The translations under genes were made by a program, and so were the position numbers. From Thiohalospira halophila DSM 15071 (GTDB lineage: Bacteria > Pseudomonadota > Gammaproteobacteria > Thiohalospirales > Thiohalospiraceae): a DNA stretch of 64,000 nucleotides. This document shows positions 1 to 7,740 of the stretch, piece by piece. The notes beneath the pieces are model-generated. The model saw only the letters and a list, made by a program, of their open reading frames with translations, made no database searches and was not told where the DNA came from. Positions within the stretch are counted from its first letter, which is position 1. Each line of letters begins with the position of its first letter. The stretch spans positions 94,185 to 158,184 of the forward strand of contig NZ_FOMJ01000007.1 of NCBI RefSeq assembly GCF_900112605.1. The letters are read 5' to 3'.

Positions 1-1
1 G

Positions 2-757
2 GCCGGCGGCCCCCGGCCGGAGATCAGCCTGCGCGCCAGCGCCATCAACTGGACCGACTCCGCCACCGCCGGCGGCGCCGGCCCGGGTATGCGCGAGCCG
101 CGCACCCGCGTGTGGGAGGGGCTTACGCTCGCCGGCATCGCCGAGACCATCGCCGGCGAGCACGGGCTGACGCCGAAGATCCACCCCGACCTGGCCAGCG
201 TCGAGATCCCGCACCTGGACCAGATCGACCAGTCCGATCAGTCCATCCTCACGGAGCTGGGGCGGCGCTACAATGCCGTGGCCACCGTCCTGGCCGGCCG
301 TCTTATGATGACCCCGCGCGGGTCCGGCCAGGGCGCCGACGGCTCCAGCCTGCCGGCCGTGGAGATCGACGTTACCGAGGCCAGCCGCTGGAGCATCAGC
401 CAGGACAGCCGCGCCGAGCTGCAGAGCGTCACCGCCCATTATCACGACTTCGCCACCGCCGTGCGCATGGCGGTCACCGTGGGCAGCGGCGAGCCGGCCA
501 CCGTCCTGCGCGACGTCTACCCCACCGAGGTGGAGGCCCGCGCCGCCGCCCGGGCGCGCCTGGCCGAGTCTCGCCGGCAGGCCATGAAGCTATCCCTCTC
601 GCTGCCGGCCCGCCCGGATCTCTTCCTCGAGTCTCCCATCACCCTCCCCGGCGTTCCGCCCGGCTACGCCGACGGCGAGTGGGTAATCAACTCCGTGAGC
701 CACGAGATCGGCCGCGGGGGCACTACCCGGCTCAAGGCCGAGCCCCGAGCCACCTAG
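2..757 (+). CDS. Phage late control D / tail hub protein (5'-truncated by window edge)
   Basis: The reading frame is open from base 2 with no stop, so the gene begins outside the window; the ATG at 89 is internal. The visible 251 residues resemble the C-terminal part of the phage GPD family (P2 gene D), the baseplate/tail hub that carries the spike in contractile-tailed phages. Supporting features are the APRTR-like segment followed by a short LysM-like stretch (LAGIAETIAGEHGL, residues about 43-56 of the fragment) and the C-terminal pattern ending GEWVINSVSHEIGRGG, typical of the last beta-domain of GPD proteins. In P2-like prophages gene D is the last tail gene, so this probably marks the right end of a prophage lying mostly to the left. 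The family call rests on recognition by eye. A tailocin or other contractile injection system would look the same from this fragment. Confidence 0.72.
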   Translation, partial: AGGPRPEISLRASAINWTDSATAGGAGPGMREPRTRVWEGLTLAGIAETIAGEHGLTPKIHPDLASVEIPHLDQIDQSDQSILTELGRRYNAVATVLAGRLMMTPRGSGQGADGSSLPAVEIDVTEASRWSISQDSRAELQSVTAHYHDFATAVRMAVTVGSGEPATVLRDVYPTEVEARAAARARLAESRRQAMKLSLSLPARPDLFLESPITLPGVPPGYADGEWVINSVSHEIGRGGTTRLKAEPRAT

Positions 758-819
758 CCCGGTTGCGCCCCGCGCCAGCCCCGGGCAGGGTAGCGCCAGG
801 CACACAAGGAGACCCCGCC

Positions 820-1530
820 ATGGATATAATCTGGATGATCCTCGGCTACGGCCTCGCGCTGTTCGCCGTCCTCATGTTCATCGTGGCCGTCGTCGGCCTG
901 GTGCGCCCCAGCGCCCTGGCCAACGACCGCGACCCCAACCCGACCCGGCGGGGCACCGTCGGCCCCGCCCTGGGCGTCGCCGTGGGCGCCCTCATCATCG
1001 GCCGCGCCCTGATGCCCGAGCCCGACGCCGGGACCAGCGCTGAGAGCGCGAACCCGGCCGACCCGGAGGCCGCCGCCGAGGCCGCCCTGCGCGATGCCGG
1101 CGGCTGGGGCGCGAGCTACGAGATCGGCGAAGTCCGCTCCACTCTCCAGGTGGGCGACGAGATGCTGGGAGAGGTCTTCGTGGACCTGGGCCCGACCGGC
1201 AGCCAGGCCGACGCCGTGCGCACCTGGGGCCAGGCCGCCCGCGACATTCTCACCGAGGCGGGCGAACCGGCCCTCGAACACTACGACCGGGTGCTGTTCT
1301 ACCTGCGCCAAGAGACCCAGGGCGGCGGCCACCACCTCGCCGCCAAGGCGCGCTGGACGACCGACGACGCCCGGGACCTGATCGATGAGCAGCACACCCA
1401 GCCCTATCAGCGCTGGATCGACCAGGTCCACGAGCTGGAACTCAAGCCCATGGGCGGCCGCGCGGTCGCCGCCTGGTGCTCCGAGAATCGCCAGGACGCG
1501 CCGGGATTCTGCCGCTCGGCCGGGCTCTAG
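820..1530 (+). CDS. Unknown membrane-anchored protein at prophage edge
   Basis: I do not recognise this 236-residue protein. The ATG at 820 is chosen because an AAGGAGA ribosome site lies about 7 bases upstream and the protein then begins directly with a hydrophobic segment. Residues about 2-27 and 47-64 are predicted membrane helices separated by a short charged loop. The rest (from about 65) is a soluble, acidic, Ala-rich domain with two Cys near the C-terminus (AWCSENR and GFCRSAGL), which could form a disulfide if the domain is periplasmic. It follows the phage D-like gene by 62 bases on the same strand and is the last gene before pyrD, the position of late cargo (ogr or lysogenic-conversion genes) in P2-like prophages. 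A role in superinfection exclusion or host conversion is only an inference from position and topology. Confidence 0.6.
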   Translation: MDIIWMILGYGLALFAVLMFIVAVVGLVRPSALANDRDPNPTRRGTVGPALGVAVGALIIGRALMPEPDAGTSAESANPADPEAAAEAALRDAGGWGASYEIGEVRSTLQVGDEMLGEVFVDLGPTGSQADAVRTWGQAARDILTEAGEPALEHYDRVLFYLRQETQGGGHHLAAKARWTTDDARDLIDEQHTQPYQRWIDQVHELELKPMGGRAVAAWCSENRQDAPGFCRSAGL

Positions 1531-1533
1531 GCT

Positions 1534-1605
1534 GTATACAAGCCCCTATAGGGCGGGCGAATATATGCGGGCTGCGAGGCGGGAATCGGGGAATGGTTTG
1601 TATAC
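1534..1605. repeat. Inverted GTATACAA/TTGTATAC pair in AT-rich boundary
   Basis: The 170 bases between the prophage-side gene and pyrD are clearly more AT-rich than their surroundings. GTATACAA at 1534-1541 and TTGTATAC at 1598-1605 form an 8-base inverted pair 56 bases apart, and a CCCTATAGGG palindrome sits just inside the first arm. The stretch holds no convincing gene. It is a candidate phage/chromosome junction, integrase-arm site or operator, and it probably also contains the pyrD promoter. Confidence 0.4.
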
Positions 1606-1700
1606 CAGAAAACTATATATTTCCTTCCAAGTCATGCAGTTAACCAACGCATGCCTCCCAATAGCCCACTGTGCCGGGAAAGTTTAGACTAATTCTAAAT

Positions 1701-2714
1701 ATGTTCGACGCCTACCGCCTCCTCCGCCCCCTGCTCTTCGCCCTCCCCGCCGAGACCGCCCACGGCGCCACCCTGGCCGGGCTGGACGCCGCCCACCGCC
1801 TGGGGCTCCTGCGAGCCCGGCCGGCGGGGCGCCCCGTGCGCTGCCTGGGGCTGGAGCTGGCCAACGGCGTCGGCCTGGCCGCCGGCCTCGACAAGAATGC
1901 CGACCACGTGGATGCCCTGGGCGCCCTGGGCTTCGGCAGCATCGAGGTGGGCACGGTAACCCCCCGGCCCCAGCCGGGCAGCCCCCGGCCGCGCCTCTTC
2001 CGGCTGCCGCCGGCGGAGGCCCTCATCAACCGCATGGGCTTCAACAACAAGGGGGTGGACCACCTGGTCCGCCAGCTGGAGCGGCGCCGCTATACCGGCC
2101 ACGTGGGGGTGAACATCGGCCGCAACGCCGACACGCCGCCCGAGCAGGCGGTGGAGGACTACCGCACCGGGCTGAAACGCGCCCACGGCGTGGCCGACTG
2201 GATCACGGTGAACATCTCCTCGCCCAACACCACCGGCCTGCGCGACCTCCAGGGGGCCGACCGGATCGGCCGCCTGCTGGGGGAGCTGCGCGAGACCGCG
2301 GAGGGGCTGGACGGCGCCGGGCGGCGGGTACCGCTGGTGGTGAAGATCGCCCCGGACCTGGACCGGGACGAGGTCGCCGCCATCGCGACCGGGGTCCGGG
2401 AGGCCGGCATCGACGGCGTCATCGCCACCAACACCACCATCGACCGCACCAGCGTCCGCAACCTCCCCCACGGCGAGGAGAGCGGCGGCCTCTCGGGGGC
2501 GCCGGTGGCCCCGGCGGCGCGCCAGGTCCTGGCGTGGCTGGCCGAGGAGCTGGACGGGGGCGTCGACCTCATCGCCGCCGGCGGGATCCTCGACGGCGAG
2601 GAGGCCGCCGACCGAATCACCGCCGGCGCCTGCCTGGTCCAGCTCTACACCGGCCTCATCTACCGCGGCCCCGGCCTGGTCCGCGAGGTGGCGGAGGCCG
2701 TGGCCCGGGCCTGA
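1701..2714 (+). CDS. pyrD: Dihydroorotate dehydrogenase (quinone), class 2
   Basis: PyrD oxidises dihydroorotate to orotate in de novo pyrimidine synthesis, passing electrons through FMN to the quinone pool at the inner membrane. The 337-residue product has the class 2 layout: an N-terminal amphipathic membrane-association segment (MFDAYRLLRPLLFAL...AETAH), then the TIM barrel with GLAAGLDKNAD, the NRMGFNNKG substrate loop, VNIGRN, ITVNISSPNTTGLR with the catalytic Ser, VVKIAPDL, IATNTT and a C-terminal glycine-rich phosphate-binding region (AAGGI, YTGLIYRGP). The ATG at 1701 is preferred to the GTG at 1671 because it starts the conserved helix; no strong Shine-Dalgarno is visible before either. 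The gene stands alone and is convergent with serB 23 bases downstream. Confidence 0.95.
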   Translation: MFDAYRLLRPLLFALPAETAHGATLAGLDAAHRLGLLRARPAGRPVRCLGLELANGVGLAAGLDKNADHVDALGALGFGSIEVGTVTPRPQPGSPRPRLFRLPPAEALINRMGFNNKGVDHLVRQLERRRYTGHVGVNIGRNADTPPEQAVEDYRTGLKRAHGVADWITVNISSPNTTGLRDLQGADRIGRLLGELRETAEGLDGAGRRVPLVVKIAPDLDRDEVAAIATGVREAGIDGVIATNTTIDRTSVRNLPHGEESGGLSGAPVAPAARQVLAWLAEELDGGVDLIAAGGILDGEEAADRITAGACLVQLYTGLIYRGPGLVREVAEAVARA

Positions 2715-2737
2715 CGGGGCCCAGGGCCTGATGGGAT

Positions 2738-3574
2738 TTAGATCTCCAGGAAGTGGAGGATGGCGTCGAGCCCGGCATAGTGGAGGACCACGTCGGCCTC
2801 GGCACGCACCTTGGGCTTGGCCCGGAAGGCGACACCCAGCCCGGCCCGCTCCAGCATGGGCAGGTCGTTGGCGCCGTCGCCGGCGGCGATGACCTGCTCC
2901 GGGACGATACCCAGGCGCTGGCAGAGCTCCTCCAGGAAGGCGCGCTTGCGGGCGGCACCGACGATGGCGCCCTGCACCTGGCCGGTTAGCCGGCCGTCAT
3001 CCATCTCCAGGGCGTTGGCCAGGGCGTACTCGATGCCGTAGTCCTGCTGCAGGCCATCGGTAAAGTAGGTGAAACCGCCGGAGACCACGGCGCGCAGGAT
3101 GGCCCGCTCCGCCAGACCGGCCAGCAGCGCCTCCGCTCCCGGGTTGAGCCGCAGCCGGTCGCGATAGATCTGCGCCAGGACACCCTCGTCCAGACCGGTG
3201 AGCGCCTCCACTCGCTGGGTGAGCGACTCCTCGAAGCCGATCTCCCCGCGCATGGCCGCCTCGGTCACCGCCGCCACCTCCGGCTTGCGGCCGGCGAAGT
3301 CGGCGATCTCGTCCACGCACTCGATGTTGATGAGGGTGGAGTCCATGTCGGAGATAAAGAGCGCCACCCGCCCGGGGTCGAAGCCCTCGGGGACCGGGTT
3401 GAGGTCGAAGGGGACCTGTTCACGCAGGCCCTCCAGTTCCGCCACATCCGGGCGCCGCTGCAGCGGCAGGCGCCAGTGGCCGGTGCGCTGTTCAGCGGGG
3501 CCGGCGGCGACCGCGGCCAGCGCGGGATGGTTCGGGGCCTCGGGATCGGGGGTGTGCAGGAGGAGCTGGGACAT
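2738..3574 (-). CDS. serB: Phosphoserine phosphatase
   Basis: SerB hydrolyses phosphoserine to serine, the last step of serine biosynthesis. It is a HAD-family enzyme: motif I is DMDST with nucleophile Asp76 and acid/base Asp78, motif II is SGG at 165-167, and the Mg-binding motif IV is GDGANDLPML at 232-241. The 278-residue length fits SerB, though the N-terminal regulatory part (about 70 residues) is shorter than a full ACT domain and is not obviously ACT-like. A perfect TATAAT lies 30 bases before the start. The gene is monocistronic and convergent with pyrD. Confidence 0.94.
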   Translation of the reverse strand: MSQLLLHTPDPEAPNHPALAAVAAGPAEQRTGHWRLPLQRRPDVAELEGLREQVPFDLNPVPEGFDPGRVALFISDMDSTLINIECVDEIADFAGRKPEVAAVTEAAMRGEIGFEESLTQRVEALTGLDEGVLAQIYRDRLRLNPGAEALLAGLAERAILRAVVSGGFTYFTDGLQQDYGIEYALANALEMDDGRLTGQVQGAIVGAARKRAFLEELCQRLGIVPEQVIAAGDGANDLPMLERAGLGVAFRAKPKVRAEADVVLHYAGLDAILHFLEI

Positions 3575-3603
3575 GGTGGCTCGCGATTCTGGGTCAGCCG
3601 GAC

Positions 3604-3609
3604 ATTATA
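3604..3609 (-). promoter_or_regulatory. Candidate -10 box for serB
   Basis: The minus strand reads TATAAT here, 30 bases upstream of the serB ATG and conspicuous in GC-rich DNA. No good -35 hexamer is visible at 16-18 bases, so the promoter call is moderate. Confidence 0.4.
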
Positions 3610-3689
3610 CGTCCCCCACCCGACCCGTTGCCACGCTTGGCCTCGGCCCCCCGGCGTGCAAGACTGGCCAGCCCAGTCGGAGGTTGTCC

Positions 3690-4430
3690 ATGCTGCGTGT
3701 CCTCGTCGTCGCCTTCCTGCTCGCTGCCGCGCCGGTGGCCCTGGCCGGCTGTGACGATCCCCCGGCGCCCCGGGTGATCTGGTCGGGCTGCGACAAGGCC
3801 GGGGCCGATCTGGCCGGGGTCGACCTCACCGGCGCGACCCTGAGCCGGACCAATCTCCGCGGGGCCGATCTTACCGGCGCCAGGCTGGAGAAGGCCGACC
3901 TGGACTACGTCGACCTGCGCGAGGCCGATCTCCGGGATGCCATGCTGGCGGACGCCTACCTCATGGGGATGAAGGCGGCCCATGCCGACTTCCGCCGGGC
4001 CGACCTGCGCCGCATCGCCGCCGACCGTGCCGACTTCACGGAGACCCGGTTCAACGGCGCCCGGCTGGACGGGGCCAGCCTGGTACAGGCCACCCTCGCC
4101 CGGGCCGACCTCACCGGGGCCCGGCTGGATGGCGCCAACCTCGACCAGGCCGACCTCACCGGCGCCATCCTGGTGGACGCCGGCCTGCGCGAGGCCACCC
4201 TCACCGAGGCCGACCTCACCGATGCCGACCTGCGCCGGGCCGATGCCGAGCGCGCCAACTTCGGCGAGGCGCGGCTGCGCCGGGTGGACCTGCGCGAGGC
4301 CATCCTGCGCCACGCCGACCTGGCCCGGGCGGAGCTCTCCGGCGAACGGCTGGAGGGGGCCATCCTGGAATACGCCACCTGGCCCGACCATCGCCGCTGC
4401 AGCGGCGGCTCGGTGGGGCGCTGCGAGTAG
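3690..4430 (+). CDS. Pentapeptide-repeat lipoprotein
   Basis: The 246-residue product has a lipoprotein signal peptide (hydrophobic residues 3-19, lipobox LAGC with Cys21) followed by an almost uninterrupted run of A(D/N)Lxx pentapeptide repeats from about residue 32 to 230. Such repeats fold into a right-handed quadrilateral beta-helix. The start at 3690 is supported by GGAGG 8 bases upstream and by the signal peptide. Known repeat proteins include cytoplasmic gyrase-protection factors (Qnr, MfpA), but a lipidated periplasmic version cannot act on gyrase, so a structural or binding role at the membrane is likelier. It lies 8 bases before an ABC exporter ATPase gene and is probably co-transcribed with it. 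Its specific function is unknown. Confidence 0.85.
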   Translation: MLRVLVVAFLLAAAPVALAGCDDPPAPRVIWSGCDKAGADLAGVDLTGATLSRTNLRGADLTGARLEKADLDYVDLREADLRDAMLADAYLMGMKAAHADFRRADLRRIAADRADFTETRFNGARLDGASLVQATLARADLTGARLDGANLDQADLTGAILVDAGLREATLTEADLTDADLRRADAERANFGEARLRRVDLREAILRHADLARAELSGERLEGAILEYATWPDHRRCSGGSVGRCE

Positions 4431-4438
4431 GGGGCGAC

Positions 4439-5332
4439 GTGGAGACACCCATCCTGGCGGTGGAGGGCCTGGTCAAGCGCTACCCCGGCGGCGTCACCGC
4501 CGTGGACGGCGTCGACCTCGCCGTGCCGGAGGGGATCTGCTTCGGCCTGCTGGGGCCCAACGGCGCCGGCAAGACCTCCACGGTGGAGATCCTCGAGGGG
4601 ATCCACGAGCCCACCGCCGGCACCGTCCGCTACCGCGGTCGGCCCCGGGACCGGCGCTTTCGCGACGAGGTGGGGGTCCAGTTCCAGAGCACCGTCCTCC
4701 AGGACTTCCTCACCGTCCGCGAGATCCTCACCCTGTTCCGCCGCCTCTATCCCGCCGGCCGGGACGTGGACGAGCTGCTGGCCGAGGTGGCGCTCACCGA
4801 GTTCGCCGGCCGCGACAACCGCCACCTCTCCGGCGGCCAGCGCCAGCGGCTGCTGCTGGCCTGCGCCCTGGTCAACGACCCGGCCCTGGTCTTCCTGGAC
4901 GAGCCCACCACCGGTCTGGATCCCCAGGCCCGGCGCAACTTCTGGGCGCTGGTGGAGCGGATCCGCGAACGCGGCACCACCGTGATCCTGACCACCCACT
5001 ACATGGAGGAGGCCTACGTCCTCTGCGACACCATCGCCATCATGGATCGCGGCCAGGTCATCGCCGAGGGCCCGCCCCGGGAACTGCTGGACCGCCACTT
5101 CCGCGAGGCCGTGATGGAGCTGCCCCGGCTGGACCTGCCCACCGTCCCCGCCCTGAGCCGGGCCCGGGTGGAGATGGGGCGGGACGTGGTCACCCTGCTC
5201 ACCGACGAGGTCAACACCACCCTCGCCGAACTCACCGCCGCCGGCGTGGACCTGCAGAACCTGCGCATCCGCGAGCGCAGCCTGGAGGACCTCTTCCTCC
5301 ATCTCACCGGCGAGGGGCTACGGGGGGGATGA
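4439..5332 (+). CDS. ABC-2 type exporter, ATP-binding subunit
   Basis: This 297-residue protein is the ATPase of an ABC-2 type exporter (DrrA/CcmA-like family). Walker A is GPNGAGKT at 39-46, the signature LSGGQ at 130-134, Walker B LVFLDEP at 150-156, and the switch His is His187. About 90 residues after the nucleotide-binding domain form the usual C-terminal regulatory extension. The GTG start at 4439 gives the standard beginning (ILAVEGLVKRY). It is followed 4 bases later by the permease gene, so the pair encode one transporter. The substrate cannot be read from sequence; drugs, polysaccharide or lipid export are all known for this family. Confidence 0.9.
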   Translation: METPILAVEGLVKRYPGGVTAVDGVDLAVPEGICFGLLGPNGAGKTSTVEILEGIHEPTAGTVRYRGRPRDRRFRDEVGVQFQSTVLQDFLTVREILTLFRRLYPAGRDVDELLAEVALTEFAGRDNRHLSGGQRQRLLLACALVNDPALVFLDEPTTGLDPQARRNFWALVERIRERGTTVILTTHYMEEAYVLCDTIAIMDRGQVIAEGPPRELLDRHFREAVMELPRLDLPTVPALSRARVEMGRDVVTLLTDEVNTTLAELTAAGVDLQNLRIRERSLEDLFLHLTGEGLRGG

Positions 5333-5336
5333 GGCG

Positions 5337-6326
5337 ATGATCGACTTCTCGCCCCGCCGCTTCCGGGCCACCTTCGCCGCGCGCAACCGGGAGTTCCTGC
5401 GCGACCGCGCGGCGCTGACCTGGAACCTGCTGCTGCCGGCGCTCATCGTCCTGGGCTTCGCCTTCGCCTTCGGCGGCGTGGGCAAGGTGGACCTCACCGC
5501 CGGGGTCATCGGCGACCCGGCGGCGCTGGACGAGGCCAGTCCCCTGGCTCTGGAGCCGGTGGGGCGCGAGGCGGGGCTGGAGCGGCTGCGCCACCAGCGC
5601 CTGGATCTGCTGGTGGACCCGGCGGCGCGGACCTACTGGGTGAATCCCGACAGCGACCGGGGCCGGCTGGCCGCCCGGGCGCTCACCCCCGCCGAGGGCT
5701 GGGAGGCTCAACCGGTACCCGGGGAGCCGCTGCGCTACGTGGACTGGCTGGTACCGGGGATCCTGGCCATGAACATGATGTTCTCCGCCCTCTACGGCGT
5801 GGGCTACGTCATCGTCCGCTACCGCAAGAACGGCGTCCTCAAGCGGCTCTCCGCGACGCCGCTCACCGCCTTCGAGTTCCTGGCGGCCCAGGTGGCCTCG
5901 CGCTGGTGGCTGCTGCTGGCCATGACCGCCGCCGTCTACCTGGGGACCTGGTCCCTGGTGGGCTTCCCCCTGCGGGGCTCACCGCTGGCCCTGGTGCTCA
6001 CCTTCGCCTGCGGGGGGCTGGCGCTCATCAGCCTGGGGCTGCTCGCCTCGGTGCGGCTGGCCAGCGAGGAGATGGCGGAGGGGGTGCTGAACCTCCTGGC
6101 CTGGCCCATGATGTTCCTGTCGGGGGTCTGGTTCGCCACCGACCGCCTCCACCCGTGGCTGGAGGAGGCGGCCTGGGTCCTGCCGCTGACCCACGTCACC
6201 CACGCCGCCCGGGCCGTGATGCTCGACGGCGCCGGCGTGGCCGACATCGCCGGTCACCTCCTGATCCTCCTGGCCATGGCGCTGGTGCTGCTGGTGGTGG
6301 GCGCCCGCCTCTTCCGCTGGGAATAG
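5337..6326 (+). CDS. ABC-2 type exporter, permease subunit
   Basis: This 329-residue inner-membrane protein pairs with the upstream ATPase. It has one helix at about 27-47, a periplasmic domain of roughly 90 residues (about 48-135), then five further helices between about 138 and 325, the ABC2_membrane arrangement. The RYRKNGVLKRLSATPL segment after the second helix is the conserved coupling region of this family, and the loop around FLSGVWFATDRLHPWL precedes the last helix as usual. The ATG at 5337 lies 4 bases after the ATPase stop. The pentapeptide lipoprotein, ATPase, permease and next small gene form a compact unit at 3690-6816. Confidence 0.88.
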   Translation: MIDFSPRRFRATFAARNREFLRDRAALTWNLLLPALIVLGFAFAFGGVGKVDLTAGVIGDPAALDEASPLALEPVGREAGLERLRHQRLDLLVDPAARTYWVNPDSDRGRLAARALTPAEGWEAQPVPGEPLRYVDWLVPGILAMNMMFSALYGVGYVIVRYRKNGVLKRLSATPLTAFEFLAAQVASRWWLLLAMTAAVYLGTWSLVGFPLRGSPLALVLTFACGGLALISLGLLASVRLASEEMAEGVLNLLAWPMMFLSGVWFATDRLHPWLEEAAWVLPLTHVTHAARAVMLDGAGVADIAGHLLILLAMALVLLVVGARLFRWE

Positions 6327-6330
6327 TCCG

Positions 6331-6816
6331 ATGACGGAGTCGGCCCCGCAGGACCCCCTCGACCACCCGCTGGCCCGCCTGGTAGCGGGAGAGGCCCCCG
6401 GCGCCGTGCTCGCCATCGCCCCGCCGGACCACCCGGGGCTGGTCGCCGCCCAGGCGGCGGCGCCGGGCGCCGAATGGACCCTCCTGCCGCCAGGGAGCCA
6501 GGTGGCAGACCTGCCGCAGACCCGGTTCGACCTCGCCCTGCTCCTCCACGCCGTGGAGCCGCTGGAATCCACCGCCGGCGAGCAGCTCATCGGCCGGGTC
6601 CGGGACCTGCTGGCCCCTCGGCTCATCCTGGCCGTGGCGGCCGGCACCCGGTCGGCCAACGCCCTGCGCGGCCTGGGCCTGGTCCACGCCGGCGACAGCG
6701 ACGACGGCGCCGTGGCGCTATGGACCTGGGACATCGCCACCTACAAGCTCACCCCCGACTGGCTCAACAGCCGCTTCTGGGCCAACCCGGAGCTCTTCGA
6801 CGTCTACTGGTGGTAG
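6331..6816 (+). CDS. Conserved small protein of unknown function
   Basis: This 161-residue soluble protein starts 4 bases after the permease and closes the four-gene unit. It has a Rossmann-like alternation (AVLAIAPPDHPG, RFDLALLLHAVEPL, PRLILAVAAG), so it may be a degenerate methyltransferase-like fold without an evident SAM motif. It ends in a striking aromatic tail (RFWANPELFDVYWW). From memory it resembles short proteins annotated DUF6231 in Pseudomonas relatives, but I cannot confirm that. No catalytic residues are recognisable. The stop is 9 bases from the convergent xerD stop. Confidence 0.6.
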   Translation: MTESAPQDPLDHPLARLVAGEAPGAVLAIAPPDHPGLVAAQAAAPGAEWTLLPPGSQVADLPQTRFDLALLLHAVEPLESTAGEQLIGRVRDLLAPRLILAVAAGTRSANALRGLGLVHAGDSDDGAVALWTWDIATYKLTPDWLNSRFWANPELFDVYWW

Positions 6817-6825
6817 CGGCGGGCG

Positions 6826-7740
6826 TCAGCCGCGAGGGTGGTGCTGCTGGTGGAGCTGCTCCAGGCGCGCCTGGGCGACGTGGGTGTAGATCTGGGTGGT
6901 GGAGAGGTCGGCGTGGCCCAGGAGCATCTGTACCGCCCGCAGGTCGGCGCCGTGATCCAGCAGGTGGGTGGCGAAGGCGTGGCGCAGGGTATGCGGCGAG
7001 AGGTGCTTCTCGATCCCGGCGAGGCCGGCGTAGCGGCGGATGAGCTGCCAGAAGGCCTGCCGGGTCATGGCCCCGCCCCGCCGGGTGACGAACAGCGCAT
7101 CGCTGGCCCCACGCCCCTCGGCCAGGGCCGGCCGCCCCTCCCGGAGATACCGGCGCAGCCAGGCCGCCGCCTCGTCCCCCAGGGGCACCAGCCGCTCGCG
7201 GCCGCCCTTGCCCACCACGTGGACCACCCCCTGCTGCAGGCTCACCCGCCCGGCCTCCAGGGTCACCAGCTCGGAGACGCGCAGCCCGGTGGCGTAGAGG
7301 ACCTCCAGCATGGCGCGATCGCGCAGACCCCGGGGCTCGTCGGTGTCCGGCGCGGCCAGCAGGGCCTCCACCTCCCCCTCGGTGAGGGTCGCCGGTAGCG
7401 GACGGCCGAGCTGCGGCGGGTCGATGCGGGCGGTGGGATCGTCGGAGCGCCGCCCCTCGCGGACCTGGTAGCGGTAGAAGCGGCGCAGGGCCGAGAGCAG
7501 GCGGCGCACGGACCGCGGCCGCGCCCCCTGCTGCTCCCCCAGCCAGTCCAGGAGGTCGGCGCGACCGGCGGCGAGCAGGGGGGAGCGCCCCTGCTCACCC
7601 AGCCAGTAGGCCAGGCGCGCCAGGTCGTTGCGGTAGCCGGCCAGGGTGTTGGCCGCCAGCCCGTGCTCCATCCACAGGGCATCCAGGAAGGCCTCGATGG
7701 CCCGGCGATCGTCCTCGCGGATGCGGTCAATCCACGCCAC
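6826..7740 (-). CDS. xerD: Site-specific tyrosine recombinase XerD
   Basis: XerD acts with XerC at the dif site to resolve chromosome dimers. The 304-residue product has the SAM-like core-binding domain (FLDALWMEHGLAANTLAGYRNDL near the N-terminus) and a C-terminal catalytic domain with the conserved Arg in ATGLRVSEL, Lys in VGKGGRERLVPL, His250 and Arg253 in HTLRHAFATHLLDHG, His276 in LLGHADLSTTQIY, and nucleophile Tyr285. The GTG at 7740 is chosen as start: it gives the normal XerD length, whereas the longer frame would add an arginine-proline-rich extension. The start overlaps the end of the upstream ogt-like gene by 14 bases. Unlike a phage integrase it has no extra N-terminal arm-binding domain. 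Confidence 0.9.
   Translation of the reverse strand: MAWIDRIREDDRRAIEAFLDALWMEHGLAANTLAGYRNDLARLAYWLGEQGRSPLLAAGRADLLDWLGEQQGARPRSVRRLLSALRRFYRYQVREGRRSDDPTARIDPPQLGRPLPATLTEGEVEALLAAPDTDEPRGLRDRAMLEVLYATGLRVSELVTLEAGRVSLQQGVVHVVGKGGRERLVPLGDEAAAWLRRYLREGRPALAEGRGASDALFVTRRGGAMTRQAFWQLIRRYAGLAGIEKHLSPHTLRHAFATHLLDHGADLRAVQMLLGHADLSTTQIYTHVAQARLEQLHQQHHPRG

Noticed and set aside
1671..1700. GTG at 1671 as the pyrD start
   Set aside because: The ten added residues are not typical of class 2 PyrD and no ribosome site precedes the GTG.
3198..3689. Extended N-terminus for the pentapeptide protein
   Set aside because: The extension is antisense to serB and Ser/Arg-rich; the signal peptide and ribosome site fix the start at 3690.
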